60,297 bases of DNA. It comes from Hyphomonadaceae bacterium (lineage in GTDB: Bacteria > Pseudomonadota > Alphaproteobacteria > Caulobacterales > Aquidulcibacteraceae). Where the stretch lies: assembly GCA_021731815.1 (NCBI GenBank), contig JAKFWO010000045.1, forward strand, positions 1 to 60,297, read 5' to 3'. Below, piece after piece: positions 44,547-53,310 of the stretch (its first letter is position 1; each line of letters starts with the position of its first letter). The position numbers were made by a program, and so were the translations under genes. The notes beneath the pieces were generated by a model, which was given only the letters and a program-made list of their open reading frames with translations, did no database searches and had not been told where the DNA came from.

Positions 44547-46325
44547 ATGAATCTGTGGCGCGAAATCAATCCGGGATTTGTCCTGATCGTGCTGGGCGTG
44601 ATCGCTTTTCTTCCCCCGCGCGGGCGTCTGCGCGCCGGTCTGATTACGCTCGCGCCGTTGATTGCGCTCGGCCTGTTGTTGCTGGCGCGCTACGATTCCT
44701 ATGGCCGTACGGCTTTGCTCGGCATGGAGCTTGTCACCTATCGGCTTGATCCGCTGAGCTTTGGTTTTGCGGTCGCCGCCCTGATCACACAATTCCTGTG
44801 GGCGGTTCATTCATGGAACCGGACGCGGGAGGGCGAGGATGCGGCAGGCCTTGTCCAGGCGGGTGCGGCGGTCTCGGCCATTCTGGCAGGCGACCTTGCA
44901 AGTTTCTCGGTCCTGTTCGGCTTGTGGGGGCTGGCATTCACAGTCGTTCCGTTGTCAGGTCGGAATGAAAGGGGACTCAATGCAGCCCTGCGCGGATTGC
45001 TGCTGCTGTCAGCGGCCTGGGTCGTGCTGCTGGCGGGGGTTTCACTGCATGCCGCCGACGCCGGGACAGGGCTCGCTTTTGTCAGACTCAGTCCCGATAA
45101 TCCGGCCGGATTTCTCATTCTGGCGGGAATTCTGACCGCCGCCGGTGCGCCTTTCATCAATCTCTGGCTGATCGAGGGTGTGTCCTGGTCCGGGGCGCAT
45201 GGGGCAGCGGGCCTCGCCCCACTGGCAGGCAAGCTCGGGCTCTATGCATTGATGCGCGCCTTCCCGGGCGAGGATTCCCTGCTGGCCATCGGCGCATTCG
45301 GAGCCGTCTGGGCAGCGATCGCAGCACTCTCGGAGCGCGATGCCCGACGCGCCGTGGCCCATCTGCTGGCGGGTTCACTCGCTCTCATGATCATGGGGGT
45401 GGGGATGGGTGCTCCCTTCGGCCTGGTCGGGGCGGGAGTTTATTCCACCGTACAAGGTCTTGGAATCCTGCTGGTCATGATGGCAATGAGTGATGCCCAA
45501 ACCTTGCGCCAGCCTGTTCGTCGCCCCCCTGACCACATCTCCGCCGGCCCATCCGGGCGAATGCCCCTGACGGCGGCCGCCTTTGCTCTGGGCGGGGCAG
45601 TCCTGATCGGAGTTCCGGGAATTGGCGGGTTTGCCGGCTTTGCCTTGCTCCATGCCGGAATTGACGGTGCCCCTGTCTGGGCGCTTGCGGCGCTGATCAT
45701 CTATCCGGTGGCGGGCCTCCGGGTGATGATGTTCAGGCTTGCACCTGCGATCGGCGGGGATGCGGATACCCGCCTTGCGCAGTTTTCCCCGACGGACCCG
45801 CGCGCACCGGCGCCGGCGGCAGGGACCGGTGTTCTTCAGATCCTGGCCTTTGGACTTGCGGCGAGCATCTGTCTCTATTCGGGCGTCGCGCCCGATTGGC
45901 TGGCCGCGCTGACGCCCAGTCCTGACGTGCTTGAACCCTATGCCGGCGGATTTCTGTGGGTGTCGCTCCAGATTCTCGGTGGCGGGGCAATCGCCCTGGC
46001 GTTTTTCGGGCGCGGGCTGTTGCCCGAGAGCCGGCTGGCACAACGGCTTGCGGGGGTGGTGGATTATGGTGACGGCCCGCTGAAGCGTTTGTTTGAATTC
46101 GGGTCGCATCAGGCTGGTCTGGTCTGGCGCGGGACGAAATTTCTGCGAACAGGGGCTGGGCGCGGTGCGCTTGCGAGCCACAAGGCTGAGGACAAGACAT
46201 ATCAGCCAGAGTCGCGGCCCGCGCGCCGGTCAATCGCCACGAGAGCTGCTTTGCTGCGCGATGCCGCCCTGCTCGGCCCGGGCGCGATCGGGGCCGCCAT
46301 GGTCTGGTGGGTGATCCTGCGGTAA
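44547..46325 (+). CDS. MrpD/NuoL-like antiporter subunit, copy 3
   Basis: 592 residues, about 14 helices plus a long C-terminal part with a further helix. The helix-8 lysine is kept (APLAGKLGLYALMRAF), but the helix-7 lysine site reads LTAAGAPFINLWLIEG and the helix-5 Glu site reads FSVLFGLWGLAF. The C-terminal segment QRLAGVVDYGDGPLKRLFEF resembles the extension of some MrpD/MbxH-type proteins. Ends the cluster; it lies 10 bp behind the small membrane gene. Confidence 0.78.
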   Translation: MNLWREINPGFVLIVLGVIAFLPPRGRLRAGLITLAPLIALGLLLLARYDSYGRTALLGMELVTYRLDPLSFGFAVAALITQFLWAVHSWNRTREGEDAAGLVQAGAAVSAILAGDLASFSVLFGLWGLAFTVVPLSGRNERGLNAALRGLLLLSAAWVVLLAGVSLHAADAGTGLAFVRLSPDNPAGFLILAGILTAAGAPFINLWLIEGVSWSGAHGAAGLAPLAGKLGLYALMRAFPGEDSLLAIGAFGAVWAAIAALSERDARRAVAHLLAGSLALMIMGVGMGAPFGLVGAGVYSTVQGLGILLVMMAMSDAQTLRQPVRRPPDHISAGPSGRMPLTAAAFALGGAVLIGVPGIGGFAGFALLHAGIDGAPVWALAALIIYPVAGLRVMMFRLAPAIGGDADTRLAQFSPTDPRAPAPAAGTGVLQILAFGLAASICLYSGVAPDWLAALTPSPDVLEPYAGGFLWVSLQILGGGAIALAFFGRGLLPESRLAQRLAGVVDYGDGPLKRLFEFGSHQAGLVWRGTKFLRTGAGRGALASHKAEDKTYQPESRPARRSIATRAALLRDAALLGPGAIGAAMVWWVILR

Positions 46326-46361
46326 GGGGTTGGTCAGGCAATAATCCCCACCCCGCATCGG

Positions 46362-46979
46362 TTAATCCCGCCGGAGCAGGCCGGGTCTGAACAGGCCGGG
46401 TCTGAACAGGCCGGGTCTGAACAGGCCGGGTCTGATGAGTGTCTTGCGCATGAAGCAGCGCAAATCACCGGGCATGATCCCGGCATGGGCCCGAGCAATC
46501 GAGCGCTGCCATTCCGTCAAGCGCGCGCGGGGGATTTCGCGATAGCCGCGGCGGCGATAAAAGGGCCCGTTCCAGGCGAGATCCCGAAAGGTGGTGAGCA
46601 CCACACCGGACCGTCCGCGTGTTCGGGCCATTTGCTCGACCCGGGCCAGCAAGGCCGAGCCCACGCCCCTGCGGCCATGGCGCGTACTGACGGAGATCTG
46701 TTCGAGCAGCAGATCGGGGGCTTCATCCCGGCACAGGGCGTATCCAATCGCTGAATCGTCGGGGGCGAACGCCGCAAGCAAAAGCCCGGCCCCGACGCTG
46801 TCGTGATAGGCGGAGACCGGAATGGGCTCGGGCCGACAATCGGGCGTGGCAATCAGCCCGGTTGGGATGAACCGCGCCCCGGAATCATATTCGACCTGTT
46901 GCAAAGCGGGAATATCGGCAGTTTGGGCTGCGCGCAGGGTAAAGGCAAACTCCCGAAGGGGGGCATGGGTCATCGGCAA
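46362..46979 (-). CDS. GNAT family N-acetyltransferase
   Basis: 205 residues with a GNAT fold: beta-bulge strand LLLEQISVSTRHGRRGVGSA containing the acetyl-CoA pyrophosphate loop (RHGRRGVGSALL), and FYRRRGYREIPRARL. Acetyl acceptor unknown. The C-terminus ends in four RPGLF/RPGLL pentapeptides encoded by a 15-bp tandem repeat. Convergent with the Mrp-like cluster, 36 bp away. Starts at 46979 or 46973. Confidence 0.9.
   Translation of the reverse strand: MPMTHAPLREFAFTLRAAQTADIPALQQVEYDSGARFIPTGLIATPDCRPEPIPVSAYHDSVGAGLLLAAFAPDDSAIGYALCRDEAPDLLLEQISVSTRHGRRGVGSALLARVEQMARTRGRSGVVLTTFRDLAWNGPFYRRRGYREIPRARLTEWQRSIARAHAGIMPGDLRCFMRKTLIRPGLFRPGLFRPGLFRPGLLRRD
46377..46436. repeat. four-copy 15-bp tandem repeat at the GNAT gene 3' end
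   Basis: Unit CAGGCCGGGTCTGAA at 46377, 46392, 46407 and 46422 (the last ends GAT). Coding on the minus strand for FRPGL-type pentapeptides immediately before the stop codon. Confidence 0.95.
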
Positions 46980-47307
46980 CCGGCCGCCATCAATAACGCC
47001 GGCCTTGGGGGCTGTGGATCGTGATCATCCAGATGTTCGCGCGGAAAACTTTCCATGCCGTCCCGATATCATGCCATTTGCGATTCCGGAATTTCGTTCG
47101 GTTGGATGAAACATCATTGCGCGCCGGGCGCTTCAATGCGCACGCGTTACGGGACAAAATGCTGAAAATTCCCCAATCGGTGTTTTTCGGTGGGCAAGCC
47201 GGAATCACCCGGTCAGGACAAAAGCCCGGGGTTCAGCTATCTGGTGCATCATTCCGGTAAATCCGGACATGCGGGTTCAAAATAACCGGATCAGGTGGAG
47301 AAATTCG
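46980..47307. other. divergent GNAT/GDPD intergenic region
   Basis: 328 bp without a supportable gene. The right end holds GGTGGAGAAATTCG, the ribosome site of the GDPD gene. I searched for Pho-box heptamers because the right gene acts on phosphodiesters and found none of acceptable quality. Confidence 0.5.
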
Positions 47308-48423
47308 ATGCACAATCGACGGGAATGGATCACCGCAGCCGGCGGGGCGCTGGTGCTGTCCGGATGCGATCCTGCATATCTCTTGTATTCGCAATCGGCC
47401 GGACAGGGTCGCAAACAGCCGCTGATCATCGCCCATCGCGGGGCTTCGGGCCAATACCCCGAGCATAGTCTGACCGCTTATGCCCTCGGCATCGAACAGG
47501 GTGCCGATTTCATCGAGCCCGATCTGGTCTTCACGAAGGATGGGGTGCTGGTCTGTCGGCACGAGAACGAGATTTCCGGCACGACCGATATCGCCACCCA
47601 TCCCGAATTCGCCGATCGCAAAACCACGAAAACCATCGATGGCGAATCATTGACCGGCTGGTTTACCGAGGATTTCACCCTCGCCGAACTCAAAACCCTG
47701 CGCGTGCGTGAGCGCCTGCCGGGACTCAGGCCGGGAAATACGCGCTTCGACGGGCAGGATGTCATCCCGACTTTCGCCGAACTCATTGCGCTGGTGCGCG
47801 CGGCTGGCTCCAAAGCGGGTCGGGCCATCGGCCTTTATCCGGAGCTGAAACACCCGGCATTTTTCGAGGGGCTGGGATTTTCGCCGGGTTCTTCCCTGCT
47901 TGCCGAATTGAAGATGGCGGGGCTCGATGATCCTCAAGGCCCGGCTTTTGCCGCCAATCCGGTCTATATCCAGTGTTTTGAGGCTGATACCCTCAAAAAA
48001 CTCGCGGCCGAGACCCGGATTCCGTTGATCGAATTGTGGAGTGCCGAAGGGTGGTGGGACACGAGCCGGATTCGCAACCGGATGGCGGAGGTCAAGCGTT
48101 ATGCGGCCGGCATCGGGGTCGAGAAAATAATGATTTTCCCCCGTAACCGCAAGGAACAAAGTCAAGGCGTCACGCCATTGATCTTCAACGCGCATCGCCT
48201 TGGGCTGCTGGTCCATGCCTGGACGTTCCGCGCTGAAAACGCGTTTCTGCCGGCGGAACTGCGACGCGGCGATCCCGCCGATTCTGGCTATCAGGCATTG
48301 CATGGGGATCTCGACAGCGAAATCGGCAAATTCATTCGCGCTGGGGTCGACGGGATCTTCACCGACTTTCCGGCGGCCGGCGCGCGGGCGCGCGAGGCAG
48401 AGAAATTCTGGCGGGAGCCCTGA
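47308..48423 (+). CDS. glycerophosphodiester phosphodiesterase, lipoprotein
   Basis: 371 residues. Signal peptide with lipobox VLSGC (Cys20); Asp at +2 would mean inner-membrane retention under the E. coli rule. GDPD catalytic residues are present: HRG at 43-45, Glu70 and Asp72 in EPDLVFTKDG, and His85 in CRHEN. It releases glycerol-3-phosphate and an alcohol from phospholipid head groups, acting at the membrane or periplasm (GlpQ-like). ATG at 47308 with GGTGGAG is preferred over 47269. The next gene follows after 3 bp. Confidence 0.93.
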   Translation: MHNRREWITAAGGALVLSGCDPAYLLYSQSAGQGRKQPLIIAHRGASGQYPEHSLTAYALGIEQGADFIEPDLVFTKDGVLVCRHENEISGTTDIATHPEFADRKTTKTIDGESLTGWFTEDFTLAELKTLRVRERLPGLRPGNTRFDGQDVIPTFAELIALVRAAGSKAGRAIGLYPELKHPAFFEGLGFSPGSSLLAELKMAGLDDPQGPAFAANPVYIQCFEADTLKKLAAETRIPLIELWSAEGWWDTSRIRNRMAEVKRYAAGIGVEKIMIFPRNRKEQSQGVTPLIFNAHRLGLLVHAWTFRAENAFLPAELRRGDPADSGYQALHGDLDSEIGKFIRAGVDGIFTDFPAAGARAREAEKFWREP

Positions 48424-48426
48424 AAC

Positions 48427-49512
48427 ATGACGGATTTTTCAACGCAACGCGCCCTTGCCGGGGGACAGATTCTGGCGTCGGCCAGCGGGGGTATCGGTCG
48501 CTTGCGGCTCAACCGGCCCGAGGCGCTGAACGCGCTCAATGAAGCCATGTGCGCCGCGATGATCGAGGTGCTGCTGGCCTGGCGCACCGATCCCGCGATC
48601 CGCGCACTGGTGATCGATCATCATGACGGCCGCGGCTTTTGTGCCGGCGGCGATATCCGCATGCTCGCCGAAAGCGGTGCCGGTGACGGCGCCGATGCGC
48701 AGGCTTTTTTCCGGGTCGAATACCGGCTCAATCACCTGCTCAAGGAATATCCGAAGCCGGTCATCGCGTTTATGGACGGGATCACCATGGGCGGCGGCGT
48801 CGGGATTTCGGTGCATACCCGGTTCCGGGTGGCCAGTGAACGTACCCGTTTTGCCATGCCCGAAACCGGGATCGGCCTGTTCCCCGATGTGGGCGGTGGC
48901 TGGTTTTTGCCGCGCCTGGCGGGGGAGACCGGTGCCTTTCTGGCGCTGACCGGCGCGCGGCTCGATGGCGCGGAATGCCTCTATGCGGGGCTGGCCGATT
49001 ATTTTATTCCCGCCGATCGGCTCGATGAAGCGAAGGCAGCCCTGGAGCGCGCAAATCCGGGAGATGATTCAGCAATCGCCGCCATTCTCGCCGGGTTCCA
49101 TACCGATCCGGGCCCGGCGCGGCTGGCTGAAAACCGGGAACGGATCGACCCGTTTTTCGCCTTTGACCGGGTGGAGGAGATTTTTGCGGCATTGGCGGCC
49201 AATTCCTCTGACTGGGCGCAGAAGGAACTGTCGACGCTCCGCAGCAAATCACCGCAGGCGCTCAAAATCTCGCTGCGCCAGATCAGGACCGGCGCGCATC
49301 TCACGGATTTCGCAGCCAATATGGCGATGGAATATCGCATCGCCTGCCGGGTGGTGCACAGCCATGATTTTGCCGAGGGCGTGCGCGCGGTGATCATCGA
49401 CAAGGATCAGGCACCCCAATGGGCCCCCGCAACCCTCGCGGAAATGGACGATGCGCGGCTCGATGCCATTTTCGCGCCGCTGCCGGATTCCGATGAATGG
49501 AGCCCGCTCTGA
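48427..49512 (+). CDS. enoyl-CoA hydratase/isomerase family, 3-hydroxyisobutyryl-CoA hydrolase-like
   Basis: 361 residues, longer than plain crotonases and typical of HIBYL-CoA hydrolases. Crotonase features: HDGRGFCAGGDIRMLAE (oxyanion hole), ITMGGGVGISVHTRFRVASE, and AMPETGIGLFPDVGGGWFL with the catalytic Glu. It would release 3-hydroxyisobutyrate in valine breakdown. No valine-pathway genes are adjacent, so substrate is inferred from family. Confidence 0.9.
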   Translation: MTDFSTQRALAGGQILASASGGIGRLRLNRPEALNALNEAMCAAMIEVLLAWRTDPAIRALVIDHHDGRGFCAGGDIRMLAESGAGDGADAQAFFRVEYRLNHLLKEYPKPVIAFMDGITMGGGVGISVHTRFRVASERTRFAMPETGIGLFPDVGGGWFLPRLAGETGAFLALTGARLDGAECLYAGLADYFIPADRLDEAKAALERANPGDDSAIAAILAGFHTDPGPARLAENRERIDPFFAFDRVEEIFAALAANSSDWAQKELSTLRSKSPQALKISLRQIRTGAHLTDFAANMAMEYRIACRVVHSHDFAEGVRAVIIDKDQAPQWAPATLAEMDDARLDAIFAPLPDSDEWSPL

Positions 49513-49519
49513 GGCAAAA

Positions 49520-50188
49520 TCACCCGAACAGCCGGTCCGCAACATAGGGGTTTTGGGCGCGCTCGGCCCCGAAGCTCGAAATCGGCCCGTGGCCGGGGAC
49601 AAAGCGGATATCATCGCCAAGCGGGAAAAGCTTTTCGCGGATCGCCGCGATCAGCGCGCCATGATCGCCCCGGGGAAAATCCGTGCGCCCGATCGAGCCC
49701 TGGAACAGCACATCGCCGACAAAGGCGATCCGTGCGCCGTGATGGACAAATACCACATGGCCCGGCGTATGGCCGGGGCAGTGATGGACGGTCAGGGTTT
49801 CGCCGCCGATTTCGACCTCGTCGCCATCGTCCAGCCATTGATCGGGAACACAGGCCTCAAGCCCCCTGAGGCCGTACAGCGCCGCCTGGGTCGGAATGCT
49901 TTCCAAAAGCCAGTCATCGCCGGGATGGGGCCCGATGATCGGGACAGCGAGCGCGCGCTGGATGGCGGCTGCACCCCCGGCATGGTCGAGATGGCCGTGG
50001 GTGAGCAGGATTTTCTCGATGGTCACGCCATGTTTTTTCGCTTCGGCCAGCAGGCGCTCCGGCTCGCCGCCCGGATCGACAAAGGCACCGCGCATGGATC
50101 CGGGCACCCAGACCAGTGAGCAATTCTGCTGCAAGGGGGTGACCGGGATGAGCACGACCCGGATCGGCGGAGCAGGTGGTTCGGACAT
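49520..50188 (-). CDS. MBL-fold metallo-hydrolase (YcbL/glyoxalase II-like)
   Basis: 222 residues with the zinc motif THGHLDH (His64, His66, Asp68, His69), CPGHTPGHVVF and GDVLFQGSIGRTDFPRG, then a final PGHGP histidine. Close to single-domain glyoxalase II-like hydrolases (YcbL). Start MSEPPAPP at 50188 is preferred over an upstream codon lying in the symporter gene. Separated by 22 bp from the AGCS symporter gene in the same direction. Confidence 0.93.
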   Translation of the reverse strand: MSEPPAPPIRVVLIPVTPLQQNCSLVWVPGSMRGAFVDPGGEPERLLAEAKKHGVTIEKILLTHGHLDHAGGAAAIQRALAVPIIGPHPGDDWLLESIPTQAALYGLRGLEACVPDQWLDDGDEVEIGGETLTVHHCPGHTPGHVVFVHHGARIAFVGDVLFQGSIGRTDFPRGDHGALIAAIREKLFPLGDDIRFVPGHGPISSFGAERAQNPYVADRLFG

Positions 50189-50210
50189 CGGGCTCACCGG
50201 GAGATGGAGA

Positions 50211-51680
50211 TTATCGGGCGAGGGCGGCGATCGGGCGGATCTCGCCGCTGCGCAGGCGCTGTGCATAAGACAGGAATTCCCGCCTTATCTCGGGGGCGAG
50301 CACGGCCAGGCCGATGAGATTGGGAACCGCCATCAGAAAGAAGCAGGAATCGATGAAATCGACCACTTTTCCCAGCGGCAACACGGCCCCGAACGGGATG
50401 AGCAGACAATAGAGCACGCGATAGGTCCAGATCGAGGCGCTGGAGCGCCCGAACAGAAAGCCCCAGGCCTGTGTGCCGTAATAGCCCCAGCTCACCAATG
50501 TCGAATAGGCAAACAGGAACACCGCCAGCGCCAATACATAAGGAAACCACGCAAACACGCTGCCAAAGGCGGCCGAAGTGATGGCCACCCCTTCCGCGCC
50601 CTCGATCTGCCAGGCACCGGAGACCACGACGACCAGCGCCGTCATGGTGCAAATCACCATGGTGTCGATAAAGGGCTCGAGCAATGCCACCATGCCCTCG
50701 GAAGCCGGCTCGCGCGTGCGCGCCAGCGTATGGGCCATCACGGCGGAACCGATCCCGGCTTCGCAGGAATAGACTGCCCGGCGCATCCCGACGACAAAGG
50801 CACCAATTGCACCGCCCGCCACCGCCTTGGGCGCAAAGGCGCTGGTGACGATCAGCACCAGCGCGTCGGGGATCGCCGCTGCATTGGCGATGAGCACGGC
50901 GGCCCCTCCCAGCAGATAGATCCCGCACATGGCCGGCACGAGCGCCGAGGCGACCGTCGCAAGCCGTCTGGCCGAACCCAGCACGACCAGCGCCACCGCC
51001 AGCGCCATGAAAATGCCATAGGCCCAGCGCGCATTGGCCTCGCCCAGCCATTGGTTCAGGCCGGTAACGGCGGCCATTTGGGCGTAGGACTGGTTGGTCT
51101 GGAGCATGGGAATGGCACCGCCCAGCGCAGCAATCGCATAAAACCCGCCGAGAATGAGGCCGATCTGCTTCAGCCCGCCGATCTTGCCGAGCCCGTCGCG
51201 CAGATAGAACATCGGGCCGCCGCTTACCCCCAAAACCGGGTCCAGCCGCCGGTATTTCATGCCCAAAGTCACCTCGGCGGCCTTGAGCGCCATGGCGAAA
51301 AAGCCGATGATGAACATCCAGAAGGCCGCGCCCGGCCCGCCTGCCGTGATGGCAATCGCCACGCCGGCAATGTTCCCGAGCCCCACCGTGCCCGACAGTG
51401 CAGTCGACAATGCCGCGAAATGGCTGCCATGACCGGGTGCGTCGGGATCGGCATAGCGCCCGCGCAGGATCGACACTGCATGGCCGGGAAAGCGCAATTG
51501 CGGCAGGCCGAGCCAGATCGTGAAGAAGATCATCCCCGCTGCCAAAGCGAGGACGAGGGCCTCGACCTGCACATTCAGCACTTCGACCTTGAAAAAAACG
51601 GCGGCGGTCAATGCGTCGATCGGCGGACCGAGCAGCCGGTCGAGCGGCGTGATGCTTTCTTCAATCGTCCTGAAAATCAC
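50211..51680 (-). CDS. alanine/glycine:cation symporter (AGCS family)
   Basis: 489 residues, about 10-11 membrane helices. AGCS signatures: ALSTALSGTVGLGNIAGVAI, GGPGAAFWMFIIGFFAMALK, KYRRLDPVLGVSGGPMFYL and CEAGIGSAVMAHTLAR. It imports alanine or glycine with Na+ or H+ across the inner membrane. Clear family; substrate range not determinable here. Confidence 0.95.
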   Translation of the reverse strand: MIFRTIEESITPLDRLLGPPIDALTAAVFFKVEVLNVQVEALVLALAAGMIFFTIWLGLPQLRFPGHAVSILRGRYADPDAPGHGSHFAALSTALSGTVGLGNIAGVAIAITAGGPGAAFWMFIIGFFAMALKAAEVTLGMKYRRLDPVLGVSGGPMFYLRDGLGKIGGLKQIGLILGGFYAIAALGGAIPMLQTNQSYAQMAAVTGLNQWLGEANARWAYGIFMALAVALVVLGSARRLATVASALVPAMCGIYLLGGAAVLIANAAAIPDALVLIVTSAFAPKAVAGGAIGAFVVGMRRAVYSCEAGIGSAVMAHTLARTREPASEGMVALLEPFIDTMVICTMTALVVVVSGAWQIEGAEGVAITSAAFGSVFAWFPYVLALAVFLFAYSTLVSWGYYGTQAWGFLFGRSSASIWTYRVLYCLLIPFGAVLPLGKVVDFIDSCFFLMAVPNLIGLAVLAPEIRREFLSYAQRLRSGEIRPIAALAR

Positions 51681-51910
51681 GGCTTGTCCTTCCGGAATAT
51701 TGCGAGGGCGCGCGTCCGCCCGCTGCTTGTTCCGGAAAATTACGGGCTTGCCAAGCGCCGATCTGCGCGAGGCGCTCTGCCGGTCCCCGGCATCGCACGC
51801 AAATCCCCGTTCCGGCGGTGGCGGAGGAGCAGATGTCTTGTCGGCATGAACAGGAAGGTTTAGCCTGCCGTCCGGGCCAATAGGGCATTTTTCTAACGTT
51901 TTGAGATATC

Positions 51911-52336
51911 ATGGGCGTGGTGCCGGAAGCCCTGTTGATTCCGCTGGGATCGCTCGCGGCGATCGGGGCCCTGGTCGGGCTCGCGGCACTTTTGCGGCTT
52001 CCGGACCAGCCGGATCTGACGCGTGCGGCGATCGCGTCCGGGCTGGTCCGCTTTGACCCGCGCGCGCAATTGGTGGATTATTTCGTGACATCGGACGGCA
52101 GGGCCGCCTTTGGCCGCGCGGCGGATGGACGGGTGGTGATCGCGCGCGCGATGGGGATTCACCTGGCCGTGCGCGCATTGCCCGCCGAACGCCTGAAAAT
52201 TTCGGCGCAGGCTGGCGCGGATGGGACGAAATTGTGGCATTTCGGCTTTGGCGATGCCGGCTTTCCCGATTTCACCGTCCCGGTGCCTTCCGTGCTCCCG
52301 GCCTGGTGGCCTTTGGAATCGTTGGAAACCCGCTGA
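51911..52336 (+). CDS. hypothetical protein with N-terminal membrane helix
   Basis: 141 residues. One N-terminal helix (ALLIPLGSLAAIGALVGLAA), then a soluble domain with alternating strands (LVDYFVTSDGRAAFGRAADG ...; LKISAQAGADGTKLWHFGFG) and a proline/aromatic C-terminus. No family recognised. The stop overlaps the start of the fatty acid hydroxylase gene (TGATG), so the two are likely co-expressed. No strong ribosome site at 51911. Confidence 0.72.
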   Translation: MGVVPEALLIPLGSLAAIGALVGLAALLRLPDQPDLTRAAIASGLVRFDPRAQLVDYFVTSDGRAAFGRAADGRVVIARAMGIHLAVRALPAERLKISAQAGADGTKLWHFGFGDAGFPDFTVPVPSVLPAWWPLESLETR

Positions 52337-53292
52337 TGAGTGTCAATCTCCCGCCAGTGACGCCGGACCTGCCGCCCAATCTGCCAGATGTCGTCACCTG
52401 GGCGATCCCGGCCTTTGTCGTGCTGATTCTGATCGAGCTGGTCGGTATCCGCATGGGCTGGCTGCGCGGACATTATGAGCGGCGGGACATGGCGGCGAGC
52501 CTGTTCATGGGCCTCGGAAATGTCGTATCGGGGATCATTTTCGGATTTGTCGGGCTGGCGGCGCTTTATTTGGCCTATGAGCACCGCATCTTCGAACCCG
52601 GCCGGGAATGGTGGGTGTGGGTCCTGTGCTTTTTGGGCGAGGATCTGGCTTATTATTGGGGCCATCGCCTCGGGCATGAGCGGCGCTGGTTCTGGGCCTC
52701 CCATGTCGTGCACCATTCCTCGCAACATTATAATCTGTCCACGGCCTTGCGCCAGACCTGGACGGGGACCTTCTCGCTCGGCTTCATCTTCGTGATGCCC
52801 TTGGCCTTTCTGGGCCTGCATCCGGTGATGATCGTGTTTTTCTCGGGCCTGAGCCTTGTCTATCAATTCTGGATCCATACCGAGAGCATTCGCAGGCTCG
52901 GCCCGCTTGAATGGGTGCTCAACACGCCCTCGCATCACCGGGTGCATCATGCGGTCAATCCGCACTATCTAGATGCCAATTATGCCGGCGTGCTGATCAT
53001 CTGGGACCGGCTGTTCGGGACCTTTGTGCGGGAGGCCGAAGACAATCCGCCGGTTTACGGGATCATCGCCAATCTCGGTGCATTCAATCCGCTGCGCATC
53101 GCCTTTCACGAATGGGCGGGGATTTTGAGGGACTGGCGGAGCGCCCGCAATCTGCGGGAAGTCCTGCTTTATGCCTTTGGCCCGCCGGGCTGGTCACCGG
53201 ATGGCACGCGCCTGACCACATGCGCGATCAAGGAAGCCGCCCGGAAGGAGCCGGCACTGGCCGATAGTCCAAAGGCGATGCCGGCCGAATGA
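52336..53292 (+). CDS. sterol desaturase / fatty acid hydroxylase family protein
   Basis: 318 residues, membrane di-iron enzyme. Histidine boxes: HRLGHE, HVVHHSSQHYN and HRVHHAVNPHYLD; hydrophobic hairpins before and between them (AFVVLILIELVGI; FIFVMPLAFLGLHPVMIVFF). Hydroxylates or desaturates an acyl, carotenoid or sterol-like substrate. Start at 52336 overlaps the previous stop. The specific substrate is unknown. Confidence 0.92.
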   Translation: MSVNLPPVTPDLPPNLPDVVTWAIPAFVVLILIELVGIRMGWLRGHYERRDMAASLFMGLGNVVSGIIFGFVGLAALYLAYEHRIFEPGREWWVWVLCFLGEDLAYYWGHRLGHERRWFWASHVVHHSSQHYNLSTALRQTWTGTFSLGFIFVMPLAFLGLHPVMIVFFSGLSLVYQFWIHTESIRRLGPLEWVLNTPSHHRVHHAVNPHYLDANYAGVLIIWDRLFGTFVREAEDNPPVYGIIANLGAFNPLRIAFHEWAGILRDWRSARNLREVLLYAFGPPGWSPDGTRLTTCAIKEAARKEPALADSPKAMPAE

Positions 53293-53310
53293 TCCCCGGC
53301 CGGGTGGCGG

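Noticed and set aside
47000-47307. Pho box before the GDPD lipoprotein
   Set aside because: No pair of CTGTCAT-like heptamers with four-base spacing was found.
49896-51863. 655-codon plus-strand frame across the AGCS symporter
   Set aside because: Antisense shadow; the symporter signatures on the minus strand are decisive.
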